Source of the DNA: an uncultured Marinobacter sp.
Lineage (GTDB): Bacteria; Pseudomonadota; Gammaproteobacteria; Pseudomonadales; Oleiphilaceae
Direction: 5' to 3'
DNA: 64,000 nucleotides
Assembly: GCF_947259545.1 (NCBI RefSeq)
Contig: NZ_CAMYMK010000002.1
Coordinates: 372,001-436,000, forward strand
Shown: positions 56,196-64,000 of the stretch, piece after piece
How the letters are laid out: each line of letters starts with the position of its first letter
Numbering within the stretch: position 1 is the first letter of the stretch
The notes under the pieces: generated by a model
What the model saw: the letters and a program-made list of their open reading frames with translations, nothing else
Database searches by the model: none
What the model was told of the DNA's origin: nothing
Made by a program: the position numbers and the translations under genes

Positions 56196-57083
56196 ATGGA
56201 ATCCAGCTCACTGATTTCAGCCGGGTTGCCGATCGCTCTGTTTATTATCATGATCGGCATTGGAATGACGCTGACGATTCGCGATTTTCGTCAGGTGGCG
56301 GTGTATCCGAAGGGAATGATCGTCGGCACCGTGGCGCAGATTCTGGTAATGCCGCTGGTTGCTTTTGCCCTGGCAAGTCTGCTGGCCGTGCCTCCCGCCA
56401 TCGCCGTAGGGCTGGTCATTATTGCCGCCTGCCCCGGGGGAACGACCTCCAACCTGTTCGTATTGCTGGCAAGGGGCAACATTGCGCTGTCCATTGTTCT
56501 CACGGTCAGCGCCAGCCTGATCACAATCCTGACCTTGCCGATGTTTACCAACCTGGCACTGGATTTCTATATGGGCACCCAGGAAGCCGTCGTGTTGCCG
56601 GTATGGAAGACTGTCGGGATGCTGGTTGGCATCGTGTTATTTCCGGTTGCCATTGGCATGGTGGTGCGCACCCGAAATCCGGTGCTGGCGAAGAAAGCTG
56701 AGGGAGTGGTCAGTATTTTCGGTGGTATCGTCCTGGCGGTTTTGATTGTCGGGTTGATTTACGGTGTGCGTGACCAGATCTGGGATTTGCTGAAACAGGC
56801 GGGCCCGGCCACCTTCCTGCTGAACATTGCCGGCATCACCCTGGGATTGTTGGTTGGACGGGGCGCGGGGCTCACCCAGAGGGAATCGCTGGCAGTCGCA
56901 GTGGAGCTGGGTGTCAAGAATGGCACCATTGCACTGATGGTAACCCTGACGTTGCTTGAATCCAGTGCCATGTCCATTCCGGCGGCGGTATACGGGGTGC
57001 TGATGTTCCCGATTGGCTTCGTCCTGGCAATGTACGGTCGAAGCATCATTCCGCAAGCCTCGATCAAGGCATCCGCTTCCTGA
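56196..57083 (+). CDS. Bile acid:sodium symporter (BASS) family transporter
   Basis: The 295-residue protein has about nine or ten membrane helices and BASS-family signatures: the early GMTLTIRDFRQV, the unwound-helix CPGGTTSNLFVLLARGNIALSI and the second-repeat ELGVKNGTIALMVTLTLL. Such carriers move organic anions (keto acids, pantoate, bile-acid-like compounds) with Na+. RBS GGAG precedes the ATG. The substrate is unknown. Confidence 0.88.
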   Translation: MESSSLISAGLPIALFIIMIGIGMTLTIRDFRQVAVYPKGMIVGTVAQILVMPLVAFALASLLAVPPAIAVGLVIIAACPGGTTSNLFVLLARGNIALSIVLTVSASLITILTLPMFTNLALDFYMGTQEAVVLPVWKTVGMLVGIVLFPVAIGMVVRTRNPVLAKKAEGVVSIFGGIVLAVLIVGLIYGVRDQIWDLLKQAGPATFLLNIAGITLGLLVGRGAGLTQRESLAVAVELGVKNGTIALMVTLTLLESSAMSIPAAVYGVLMFPIGFVLAMYGRSIIPQASIKASAS

Positions 57084-57090
57084 GGACGTT

Positions 57091-57179
57091 ATTGACACTT
57101 CTGCCTTGGCCCCTTGCCACCAGGGGCCAAGGGGCCGCTGCTTTTCACTGTTACTCTGAGCCCTCGCTTCCAGGCTCAG
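57091..57179 (+). repeat. Direct repeat copy A with two hairpins
   Basis: The sequence begins ATTGACACTTCTGCC and contains a perfect 11-bp stem (CCTTGGCCCCT 57104-57114 with AGGGGCCAAGG 57122-57132) and a second stem CTGAGCC/GGCTCAG at its end. It is related to copy B 920 bp downstream. It is 8 bp after the BASS stop codon and may act as its terminator, though the T tract (TTTT in GCTTTTCAC) is short. Confidence 0.75.
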
Positions 57180-57368
57180 TACTCTAACCGTGATGTTCGA
57201 TTATCCCGCCTATCTTCGATGCTTATACGGACTCTGTCTGCGTGCAAGTTACAGATTTACAACAAGAATCACCTTAACCAGATTGCTGATAAAGGTATTA
57301 TGGCACCCCGTTTTTTTGAATAACGTTTTCGATGTCGACCAACAATCAGATCAAAATTAAGGTGTGAT

Positions 57369-57959
57369 ATGAAAAAAGGAATGACCGGACTTGTTGCCGC
57401 TGCAGCCTTGCTGCCAACTGCTGTTGCCGCCGAGAGCCTCAGCTACAACTACGTGGAAGGCGGCCTGGCACTCTATCCAAGCTTCGAGTCACAAACGTTC
57501 ATGGGTGTTGACGGGCGCGGCTCTGTTGCTATCAACGAGAACGTATTCGCCTTTGGTGGGCTCAAGTACCTGACAGATGATGTGGACCTGACCGCGCTGC
57601 ACGTTGGCGGTGGTTACCGTCATGGCCTGGACGCCAAGACGGATGTCTGGGGTGGCGTGACGATTGAATACCAGGATATCGACGGTGGCAGACAATGCTT
57701 CGATACCGGTTTTGGCGTTCAATGCGTATCCGCTTCGTTTGATGACACCGCCCTTGGTTTGCGCGGCGGCCTGAGACACCAACTGGATGACAAGCTGGAA
57801 ATCGGCGGCAGCGCCCGCATCATCACTGGCGACCTCGACTATGTCGGTTTGACCGGCACCGCGCGTTTCGCCATCCGTGAAAACTTGAAGTTGCTGGGTG
57901 AAGTCGATTTGTATGACGGTGAATTGGGCTTGATCGGAGGTGTTACCCTGGAATTCTGA
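57369..57959 (+). CDS. Small outer-membrane beta-barrel protein
   Basis: The 196-residue protein has a signal peptide (ending AVA-A) and regular short beta strands (VEGGLALYPSF, ENVFAFGGLKYL, LHVGGGYRHGL, TDVWGGVTIEYQDI...) ending in LEF, consistent with an 8- to 10-stranded barrel. It has one cysteine pair (C118 and C125 in QCFDTGFGVQC) that could form an extracellular disulfide. No family with known function was recognised. It is enclosed between direct repeats A and B. Confidence 0.7.
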   Translation: MKKGMTGLVAAAALLPTAVAAESLSYNYVEGGLALYPSFESQTFMGVDGRGSVAINENVFAFGGLKYLTDDVDLTALHVGGGYRHGLDAKTDVWGGVTIEYQDIDGGRQCFDTGFGVQCVSASFDDTALGLRGGLRHQLDDKLEIGGSARIITGDLDYVGLTGTARFAIRENLKLLGEVDLYDGELGLIGGVTLEF

Positions 57960-57976
57960 TTCCGGGACTATCCCGC

Positions 57977-58000
57977 GCCCCGGTAAGCCTATGCCGGGGC
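57977..58000 (+). terminator. GC-rich hairpin after the small barrel gene
   Basis: GCCCCGG-N10-CCGGGGC is a perfect 7-bp stem 18 bp after the stop codon, without a T tract. It is followed directly by repeat copy B. Confidence 0.5.
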
Positions 58001-58010
58001 GGTGTCCTCG

Positions 58011-58100
58011 ATTGACACTTCTGCCATGGCCCCCTTGCCACCAGAGACAGAGGGGCCTTTGCAGTTCACTGGTACCCTGAGACTTCGCTCTGGATCTCAG
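58011..58100 (+). repeat. Direct repeat copy B with two hairpins
   Basis: It begins with the same ATTGACACTTCTGCC as copy A and aligns along about 90 bp with roughly three quarters identity. The first stem is GGCCCC/GGGGCC, followed by TTT; the second stem is CCTGAGA/TCTCAGG, where copy A has CTGAGCC/GGCTCAG, so pairing is kept although the bases differ. It ends 10 bp before the DUF6091-type gene. Confidence 0.75.
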
Positions 58101-58110
58101 GACAATAACA

Positions 58111-59235
58111 ATGATGTTTTATCCCTCCCGTAATTCCATGATCTGCCTGCGGGCGATGGTCGCCTGCGTGCTGTTCCTCCTGTCTACCGCGGCCTGGTCC
58201 GGTGAAGACCAATTGCGGTCCATAATTTACAACCAGTCTCTCCCGCTTGAGGAGCGTGTGGCTGCGCTTCAGGAGCTGACCGGGCTGGAACCGGATCCGG
58301 ATCGTGCTTACCGGGTGTGTATCTGGGACATTTTCGGGCGCTCCGGTCCCGTTTTTGCGGCAGCCCAGGAGCAACGCAAGAAGATCCTGGAATTCGGCGT
58401 CAATGTTGAAATGGTGCCTTACACCAGTGAGTCGGTGATGGTGGAGGAACTGAAATCCGCAACCTGTGATGCAGCCCTGATGAGTGGGCTGCGGGCGCGG
58501 CTGTTCAATCGCTACACCGGCACCCTGGACTCCATTGGCGGATTTCCGGAAAGGGAACAGATGCGCCTGGCGCTGAAGCTGATGGCCGATCCCCGCAGTG
58601 CCGACCGCATGGTCAGCAACGGCTACGTGGTGATGGGCATTGCTCCGGCTGGAGCGGCACATGTGTTCGTTGATGATCGTGAAATCAACACCCTGGCCAA
58701 GGCGGCGGGTAAACGGGTGGCGGTGCTGGACTACGACCCGGTCCAGGCGGAGATGATCTCCGGCATTGGGGCAACCCCGGTGGTGGCGGACATCGTTAAC
58801 GCCCCGAACATGTTCAATACCGGCGTCGTGGATGTGCTGGCAGCCCCACTGGCGGCCTATGAGGTTATGGAGCTCTACAAAGGGCTGGAGCCCGATGGCG
58901 GCATTGTCGATCTGCCCCTGACCCACATCACCGCGCAGCTGATAGGTCGATCGGAAGTGATACCCAATGAATTGGCACAGTTCATACGCGAAGCGTTCTA
59001 CCAGGGGTTCGATGAAATCATCAGCCGGGTCCGCATGGAAGAAGAGAAGGTTCCGGATAAGTGGTGGATTGAGATTCCCCCTGAGGATCGTCTCGAATAC
59101 GACCGAATGATGCAGCAGGCAAGGGTGGAGCTGCGTGATAAGGGCTATTACAGCGCGGACATGCTGACGCTGCAGCGTAAAATCCGGTGCCGGGCGAATG
59201 GCGCCCGCGAGGAATGCACAGACCCGGTGGAATAA
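58111..59235 (+). CDS. Putative solute-binding protein (DUF6091 type) of a TRAP system
   Basis: The 374-residue protein has a signal peptide (ending AWS-G) and a two-lobed binding-protein-like sequence: YRVCIWDIFGRSGPVFAAA, LKSATCDAALMSGLRARLFNRY, GKRVAVLDYDPVQAEMI, and VVDVLAAPLAAYEVMELYKG. Its domain resembles the DUF6091 family of putative solute-binding proteins rather than DctP or TAXI. The TRAP permease gene starts 3 bp after its stop, which supports a transport role. Ligand unknown. Confidence 0.75.
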   Translation: MMFYPSRNSMICLRAMVACVLFLLSTAAWSGEDQLRSIIYNQSLPLEERVAALQELTGLEPDPDRAYRVCIWDIFGRSGPVFAAAQEQRKKILEFGVNVEMVPYTSESVMVEELKSATCDAALMSGLRARLFNRYTGTLDSIGGFPEREQMRLALKLMADPRSADRMVSNGYVVMGIAPAGAAHVFVDDREINTLAKAAGKRVAVLDYDPVQAEMISGIGATPVVADIVNAPNMFNTGVVDVLAAPLAAYEVMELYKGLEPDGGIVDLPLTHITAQLIGRSEVIPNELAQFIREAFYQGFDEIISRVRMEEEKVPDKWWIEIPPEDRLEYDRMMQQARVELRDKGYYSADMLTLQRKIRCRANGAREECTDPVE

Positions 59236-59238
59236 CCG

Positions 59239-61380
59239 ATGACCACCGAAGCCCAAAGCCTGCCGGCCAGCCGAAGCCGTAGTCTGTCGGTCACCCTGGC
59301 CAGCCTGCCGATGCTGGTTATCCTGGTGCTCACCCTGCTGGCCTCGGTAGGGGAGACGCTGCATTCCCGTTTGTTGCAGATTGGTGGGGAGACCTGGCCG
59401 GATTACTTCAACCTGCGGGTGATCGATCAGATCCGGGCGCCAGACTGCCAGGTCGTGGCTGACCCGGAAGCCGCCGTGGAGCTGGCAGTGGCTGCGAAGA
59501 AAGCGGAGATGGCTGCGGATCCGTTCGCCGATGTCTTTGGTGGCAATCTGAACCGCGAGGAAATCCGCTCATCCATCATGGCGACGTCAGAGGCCTGCGA
59601 ACAGCGGCTCGCTGAATGGGATCGCCTGCAATCCCTGGATGGCCCCAGTGTAAGGGCCTTTGCGTTGATGGAAACCGGCCTGTCCCGGGCGGTGGTCCTG
59701 ATCACCGGTAACCGGCGTGTCCTGCTGGGTTTCATGTTGCTGTTCTGTGCCGCTGCGGCGACGCTCGGTCGACAGCACATTGCGTTGCGTCCGGTCGAAT
59801 CCCGGCGGGACGACCGGGTGGCCACCTTAGCCCAGCTGATTGCAAACAGCCTGTTAACAGGCTCCGCCTGGCTTTATCGCCAACAGGAGCTGGCTCAGGC
59901 GGATGCGGGCATGCCTTTGGCGCATCTCTTTATGCACGATATCTGGGTGGCCGGGTTTGGCGCACTGACGCTCATCTCCCTCTGGCAACTTAGGCAGCCA
60001 AGGTCAGATCTGGCTGCGGGGGGCAGCTGGCCCCGATCATTGCTGAGCGTGCCGCTGTACAGTTACATGTGCATCAGCGCCACCATCCAGTTCGCGTTTC
60101 ATGGTTTCTACCATGGCATCGCTGTTTACCTGAACATGATGGCGGAGCTGTCGGCGCTGTTCCTGAATCTGGGGCTTTATGTCTGGGTCGGTATGTTACT
60201 GGCCAGAACCCACTTGCCGCGCAAGGTATTTGATCTTATCCGACCCTGGCAGTTGCCGCCCAAATGGCTGGGGGTGGTGGTTCTGCTTCTGACGGCCTTG
60301 CCTACCGCCTACAGCGGGGCCTCCGGTATCTTCATTCTCGCTGCCGGTCTGACGCTCTATCGTGAACTGCGGCGGGCCGGTACTTCCGAGCAGTTGGCGC
60401 TGGCAACGACGGCCATATCCGGATCCATGGGGACCATGCTTCGTCCCTGTCTGCTGGTGGTGATCGTTGCCACGCTCAACAACAGTGTTACCACGGATGA
60501 ACTGTTCAGCGCCGGTGCCCGTGTACTGTTGCTGACTGCCTCGGTCTATGCGGTCTACGTATTCCTGCTGGGAGGTAAATCCGCGGGCCGTATCGCACCA
60601 CTGCGGGATGCCATTCCGGGAATGCTGCGGGCCCTGGTACCGTTGCTTCCTTACATTACGATCTTTGCGGCTGTGGTGGTGCTGTGGAACGTTCTGCTGG
60701 GGCGGGGGCTGGATGAGTTCTCGGCGCCTGCCATCCTGCCGGTGATTCTGTTGCTGGTCCTCGGCTATGAGCGACTGGTGCTCAAGGCCGGTGACCCGGA
60801 TGCAGACGACTCAACTCACCGGACCGAGGAGATTCCTCCCAGTGGATTCTCGCAATCGGTGATGCGGGCCACCCGGGAGTCCTGCGCGCTGATTGGCGCC
60901 CTGTTAATGCTGATGGCGTTGTCAGTCAGTGTCGGGGGGCTGATCGAACGTTCGGGTCTGCTGGAGCTTTTCCCGGAGCAATTGGGCTCGGTCTGGCTGA
61001 CCCTGACCCTGCTGATGGGACTTCTGGTGTTCATCGGCATGATCATGGATCCCTACGGCGCAGTGCTGCTGGTCAATGCCACCCTGGCGCCGATTGCGCT
61101 GAAGAATGGTATTGATCCCCTGCATTTCTGGGTCATGACCGTGCTGGCGTTCGAGATGGGCTATCTGACGCCGCCAGTTGCCCTTAACCACCTGCTTACG
61201 CGGCAGGTGGTCGGTCTGCCAACAGCGTGGGAGAGTTTGCACGGCACCTTCTGGCAGCGGAACTTCCGTTTTATTTTCCCGGTACTGGTGATGGGTACCG
61301 CGTTGCTCGTCGTGACGTATATTCCGGCTGGGTGGGACACCGGCTTCCGACTGTTGTTGGGTATTCAGCCGTCACCGTAA
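59239..61380 (+). CDS. TRAP transporter large permease subunit with N-terminal extension
   Basis: The 713-residue membrane protein has a first helix (~residues 20-40), a large periplasmic stretch (~42-140, CQVVADPEAAVELAVAAKK...), several helices that could be a fused DctQ-like small subunit, then a DctM-type core with TAYSGASGIFILAAG, LRRAGTSEQLALATTAISGSMGTMLRP and MDPYGAVLLVNATLAPIALKNGIDPLHFWVM. It probably combines both membrane subunits of a TRAP carrier and works with the preceding binding protein. Confidence 0.8.
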   Translation: MTTEAQSLPASRSRSLSVTLASLPMLVILVLTLLASVGETLHSRLLQIGGETWPDYFNLRVIDQIRAPDCQVVADPEAAVELAVAAKKAEMAADPFADVFGGNLNREEIRSSIMATSEACEQRLAEWDRLQSLDGPSVRAFALMETGLSRAVVLITGNRRVLLGFMLLFCAAAATLGRQHIALRPVESRRDDRVATLAQLIANSLLTGSAWLYRQQELAQADAGMPLAHLFMHDIWVAGFGALTLISLWQLRQPRSDLAAGGSWPRSLLSVPLYSYMCISATIQFAFHGFYHGIAVYLNMMAELSALFLNLGLYVWVGMLLARTHLPRKVFDLIRPWQLPPKWLGVVVLLLTALPTAYSGASGIFILAAGLTLYRELRRAGTSEQLALATTAISGSMGTMLRPCLLVVIVATLNNSVTTDELFSAGARVLLLTASVYAVYVFLLGGKSAGRIAPLRDAIPGMLRALVPLLPYITIFAAVVVLWNVLLGRGLDEFSAPAILPVILLLVLGYERLVLKAGDPDADDSTHRTEEIPPSGFSQSVMRATRESCALIGALLMLMALSVSVGGLIERSGLLELFPEQLGSVWLTLTLLMGLLVFIGMIMDPYGAVLLVNATLAPIALKNGIDPLHFWVMTVLAFEMGYLTPPVALNHLLTRQVVGLPTAWESLHGTFWQRNFRFIFPVLVMGTALLVVTYIPAGWDTGFRLLLGIQPSP

Positions 61381-61428
61381 TGGTTATGCTCTGGCTTCAG
61401 GCACGGTCGGAAATCCGGAGTGACAGGC

Positions 61429-61809
61429 ATGAATTTTCTCAATGGCATTACGCTGTTACTGGTGTACCAACTGGTGGGGGAGGTCACGGTCCGATTACTC
61501 GAGGTGCCGATCCCAGGCCCGGTACTGGGCATGGTCATGCTGTTCGTGACCCTGCTGATCCGGGGCCAGGCACCGGAATCGGTTGACCAGGCTTCCTCGG
61601 CTCTGCTCAGCCACCTTTCGCTGCTGTTCGTTCCGGCAGGGGTGGGCATGATGGTCCATTTCGATCGCATTGCCGAAGAATGGGTGCCGATTACCCTGGC
61701 ACTGCTATTGAGCACCATCATCACCATGGTGGCTACCGCCCTGATCATGCAGTTGACCAGCCGCTGGCTGGTCGGGGCCCGCCAGGGCAAGGAGCCGGAC
61801 GGTGACTGA
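61429..61809 (+). CDS. lrgA: LrgA/CidA-family membrane protein
   Basis: The ATG at 61429 (RBS CCGGAG; an in-frame GTG at 61420 is less well placed) gives 126 residues and four membrane helices, with VPIPGPVLGMVMLFVTLL and LLFVPAGVGMMVHFD, the LrgA/CidA consensus. These holin-like proteins take part in murein hydrolase control, and in several organisms in transport of small organic acids such as glycolate or pyruvate. It overlaps lrgB by 8 bp. Confidence 0.88.
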   Translation: MNFLNGITLLLVYQLVGEVTVRLLEVPIPGPVLGMVMLFVTLLIRGQAPESVDQASSALLSHLSLLFVPAGVGMMVHFDRIAEEWVPITLALLLSTIITMVATALIMQLTSRWLVGARQGKEPDGD

Positions 61810-62551
61810 TCCCGGTCTCAAGGATATCTGGGTTTATCTTTCGGCATCGCCGCTGCTGGGCCTGACCATGACCCTGGTCGCCTACGGTCTGGCCTACCGC
61901 CTGTATCTGCGGACACGGTCCAACCCGCTGGCGAACCCTGTCGTCACCTCGGTGGTGATGCTGATCGGGGTGCTGGTGCTGACCGGAACCCCCTATAACG
62001 ATTATTTCGAGGGCGGGCAATTCGTGCACTTCCTGCTGGGGCCCGCCACTGTCGCTCTTGCGGTACCGTTATACCAGCAGTTCTCCAGACTGCGACAATT
62101 ATGGTTACCGGTGACCATCTCCCTGGTGTGTGGCGTAACGATTGCAGCCGGCAGTTCCATTGGCCTGGCCTGGCTCCTCGGCGGCTCCACCGAGATCCAG
62201 ATGTCCCTGGCTCCGAAATCGGCGACGGCTCCGGTGGCCATGGGTATTTCGGAAAAGATCGGCGGTCTGCCGTCCCTGACAGCAGTGCTGGTGGTGATCA
62301 CCGGTATCACCGGTGCGGTGCTTGGGACCAAGCTGTTTGAGTGGATTCGGGTGACAGACGACACCGCCAGGGGGATTGCCATGGGGGTTGCCGCCCATGG
62401 CATTGGAACGGCGCGGGCCTTTCAGGTCAGCCCGCAGATGGGCGCTTTCTCGGGGCTGGCGATGGCATTATCCGCTTTTGCCACCGCGTTGTTGGTGCCC
62501 TGGCTGGTGGATCTTATGCAGTTCCTGGTCAGTCAGTCCTCTTCGTCCTGA
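61802..62551 (+). CDS. lrgB: LrgB/CidB-family membrane protein
   Basis: The 249-residue protein begins with GTG inside the end of lrgA. It has the LrgB signatures FLLGPATVALAVPLYQQ, LAPKSATAPVAMGISEKIGG and AHGIGTARAFQ. It is the functional partner of LrgA in the inner membrane. Its last 19 bp overlap the convergent SpoVR-family gene. Confidence 0.9.
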   Translation: MTDPGLKDIWVYLSASPLLGLTMTLVAYGLAYRLYLRTRSNPLANPVVTSVVMLIGVLVLTGTPYNDYFEGGQFVHFLLGPATVALAVPLYQQFSRLRQLWLPVTISLVCGVTIAAGSSIGLAWLLGGSTEIQMSLAPKSATAPVAMGISEKIGGLPSLTAVLVVITGITGAVLGTKLFEWIRVTDDTARGIAMGVAAHGIGTARAFQVSPQMGAFSGLAMALSAFATALLVPWLVDLMQFLVSQSSSS

Positions 62552-64000
62552 ACCTTCGGCGGGCAGTGGTAGTCTTCTACCACCGTGCCCTCGTCGACAC
62601 TTTCCAGGTGCACATCAAAACCCCACAGGCGATGGGCGTGCCGAAGCACCTCCTCGGTGTCCTTGCCCAGCGGAACCCGGTCGACCGGGATATGGCGCAG
62701 TGTCAGTGAGCGGTCGCCCCTGACGTCCACGTTCCAGACCTGGATGTTCGGCTCCCGGTAACTGAGGTTGTACTGACGTGCCAGTTTTTCCCGCAGGGCG
62801 CGGTAGCCGGTCTCGTCGTGAATGGCGGTAATGCGGTAGACATCTTCCTCTTCGTCATTCTGAATCGAGAACAGTTTGAGATCCCGCATGACCTTGGGGG
62901 ACAGGAACTGCTGGATGAAGCTCTCGTCCTTGAAGTTCTTCATGGCGAAGTGAAGGGTTTCCACCCAGTCGCTGCCGGCGATGTCCGGGAACCACTGACG
63001 GTCCTCGTCCGTGGGATTTTCACAGATCCGCCTCAGATCCGTATAAATGGAAAATCCCAGGGTGTAGGGGTTGATGCCCGAATACCAGGGGCTGTCAAAG
63101 GGTGGCTGATAGACCACCGCGGTATGGCTTTGCAGGAACTCCAGCATGAAGCCGTCATTGACCAGGCCTTTTTCATACAGGCTGTGCAGCAGGGTGTAGT
63201 GCCAGAAAGAAGCCCAGCCTTCGTTCATCACCTGGGTCTGGCGCTGGGGATAGAAGTACTGGGCCAGCTTTCGCACGATGCGGATGATTTCCCGTTGCCA
63301 GGTTTCCAGCAAAGGGGCGTTTTTCTCAATGAAATAGAGGATGTTCTCCTGCGGATCCTCCGGGAAGCGTTTTTTGCGACGGACCTGATCGTCGTCATCG
63401 TCCATTCTGGGAATCGTGCGCCAAAGATCATTGATGCGGCGTTGCTGGTATTCCTCCCGCTCCTTCTGGCGTCTTGCTTCCTCGGCCGCCGAGATCGGTG
63501 CAGGCCGCTTGTAGCGGTCGACGCCATAATTCATCAGCGCATGGCAGGAATCGAGGATTTCCTCTACCGCATCCAGCCCGTAACGTTCCTCGCACTCGGC
63601 AACATAGTGACGGGCGAACACCAGGTAATCGATGATTGCACTGGCATCGGTCCAGGTGCGGAACAGGTAGTTACCCTTGAAGAATGAGTTGTGTCCGTAT
63701 GAGGCGTGGGCAATTACCAGGGCCTGCATGGGCAGGGTGTTTTCCTCCATCAGGTAGGCGATGCAGGGGTTGGAGTTGATCACGATCTCGTAGGCCAGCC
63801 CCATCTGTCCGCGTTGATAGCCTTTGGAGGTGCTCAGGAACTGTTTGCCGAAGGACCAGTGATGATAGCCCACGGGCATGCCCACGGAACTGTAGGCGTC
63901 CATCATCTGCTCGGCGCTGATGACTTCAATCTGGTTGGGGTAGGTATCCAGGCCGAATTCTTCAGCGCATTTGGCGATTTCCTCGTTGTATTGCCGGATC
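62533..64000 (-). CDS. SpoVR-family protein (partial, N-terminus outside window)
   Basis: The frame is open to the window edge; 489 residues are visible, including EEFGLDTYPNQIEVISAEQMMDAYSS in outline, GYHHWSFGKQFL, EGWASFWHYTLL and the acidic C-terminus. This matches the E. coli YcgB/SpoVR-like proteins, which are often near yeaG/yeaH kinase genes and linked to stationary-phase or nitrogen-stress responses. The molecular role is unknown. The first methionine in the window, at 63906, is internal. Confidence 0.88.
   Translation of the reverse strand, partial: IRQYNEEIAKCAEEFGLDTYPNQIEVISAEQMMDAYSSVGMPVGYHHWSFGKQFLSTSKGYQRGQMGLAYEIVINSNPCIAYLMEENTLPMQALVIAHASYGHNSFFKGNYLFRTWTDASAIIDYLVFARHYVAECEERYGLDAVEEILDSCHALMNYGVDRYKRPAPISAAEEARRQKEREEYQQRRINDLWRTIPRMDDDDDQVRRKKRFPEDPQENILYFIEKNAPLLETWQREIIRIVRKLAQYFYPQRQTQVMNEGWASFWHYTLLHSLYEKGLVNDGFMLEFLQSHTAVVYQPPFDSPWYSGINPYTLGFSIYTDLRRICENPTDEDRQWFPDIAGSDWVETLHFAMKNFKDESFIQQFLSPKVMRDLKLFSIQNDEEEDVYRITAIHDETGYRALREKLARQYNLSYREPNIQVWNVDVRGDRSLTLRHIPVDRVPLGKDTEEVLRHAHRLWGFDVHLESVDEGTVVEDYHCPPKVQDEED

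Overview
The window looks like chromosomal DNA of a marine, denitrifying gammaproteobacterium, most likely Marinobacter or a close relative. The evidence is moderately high GC, Pseudomonas-like gene order in the nar, nos and glucose-uptake blocks, a wax-ester synthase/DGAT gene, and BCCT and TRAP transporters. No rRNA, tRNA, CRISPR array, insertion sequence or prophage was seen. The gene at each edge is cut.

Layout. 1-5.3 kb: end of a propeller-like protein, then a compact four-gene envelope system (LolA-like periplasmic protein, LolD-like ATPase, a permease made of two fused FtsX/MacB modules, an outer-membrane barrel). 5.4-9 kb: a methionine-rich secreted protein, a BCCT carrier overlapping a UspA gene, and ferredoxin-NADP reductase. 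9-10.7 kb: a tandem HAD-fold protein with altered catalytic motifs. 10.8-18.8 kb: a two-component system, a LamB-type porin and a binding-protein-dependent sugar ABC transporter, arranged like the GltR/GtrS glucose system of pseudomonads. 18.8-20.3 kb: an FeS-type (6-4) photolyase. 20.7-25.1 kb: anaerobic haem (hemN) and anaerobic ubiquinone (ubiU, ubiV, ubiT) genes, with two small stress/membrane genes between.

25.2-51.5 kb is an almost continuous nitrate/N-oxide respiration island: narXL, narK, narGHJI with a parvulin gene, a Dnr-type regulator, a small conserved protein, nosRZDFYL, moaA, a quinol-type norB, a DUF454 gene and nsrR. There is no nitrite reductase gene in the window. FNR/Anr/Dnr-type boxes with class II promoter spacing precede hemN, ubiU, nosR and norB, and further boxes precede ubiT and dnr. 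An NsrR palindrome covers the norB promoter, and a NarL 7-2-7 site lies upstream of narG. Together these describe one regulon: NarXL senses nitrate, Anr/Dnr sense anoxia and NO, and NsrR releases norB when NO appears, while haem, quinone and molybdopterin supply are adjusted for anaerobic growth.

51.5-56 kb: a DesB/DesC/DesT-like acyl desaturation module with three palindromic operators, then the wax synthase. 56-62.5 kb: a BASS-family transporter, a small barrel protein between two related hairpin repeats, an unusual TRAP system with a DUF6091-type binding protein, and LrgAB. 62.5-64 kb: a SpoVR-family gene that runs off the end.

The most unexplained structure is a family of four intergenic hairpin elements (plus one half copy). 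Their 25-28 bp arms are perfectly or nearly perfectly self-complementary but differ at every locus, and they enclose a conserved core of about 52-58 nt. One sits inside the nos operon between nosZ and nosD.
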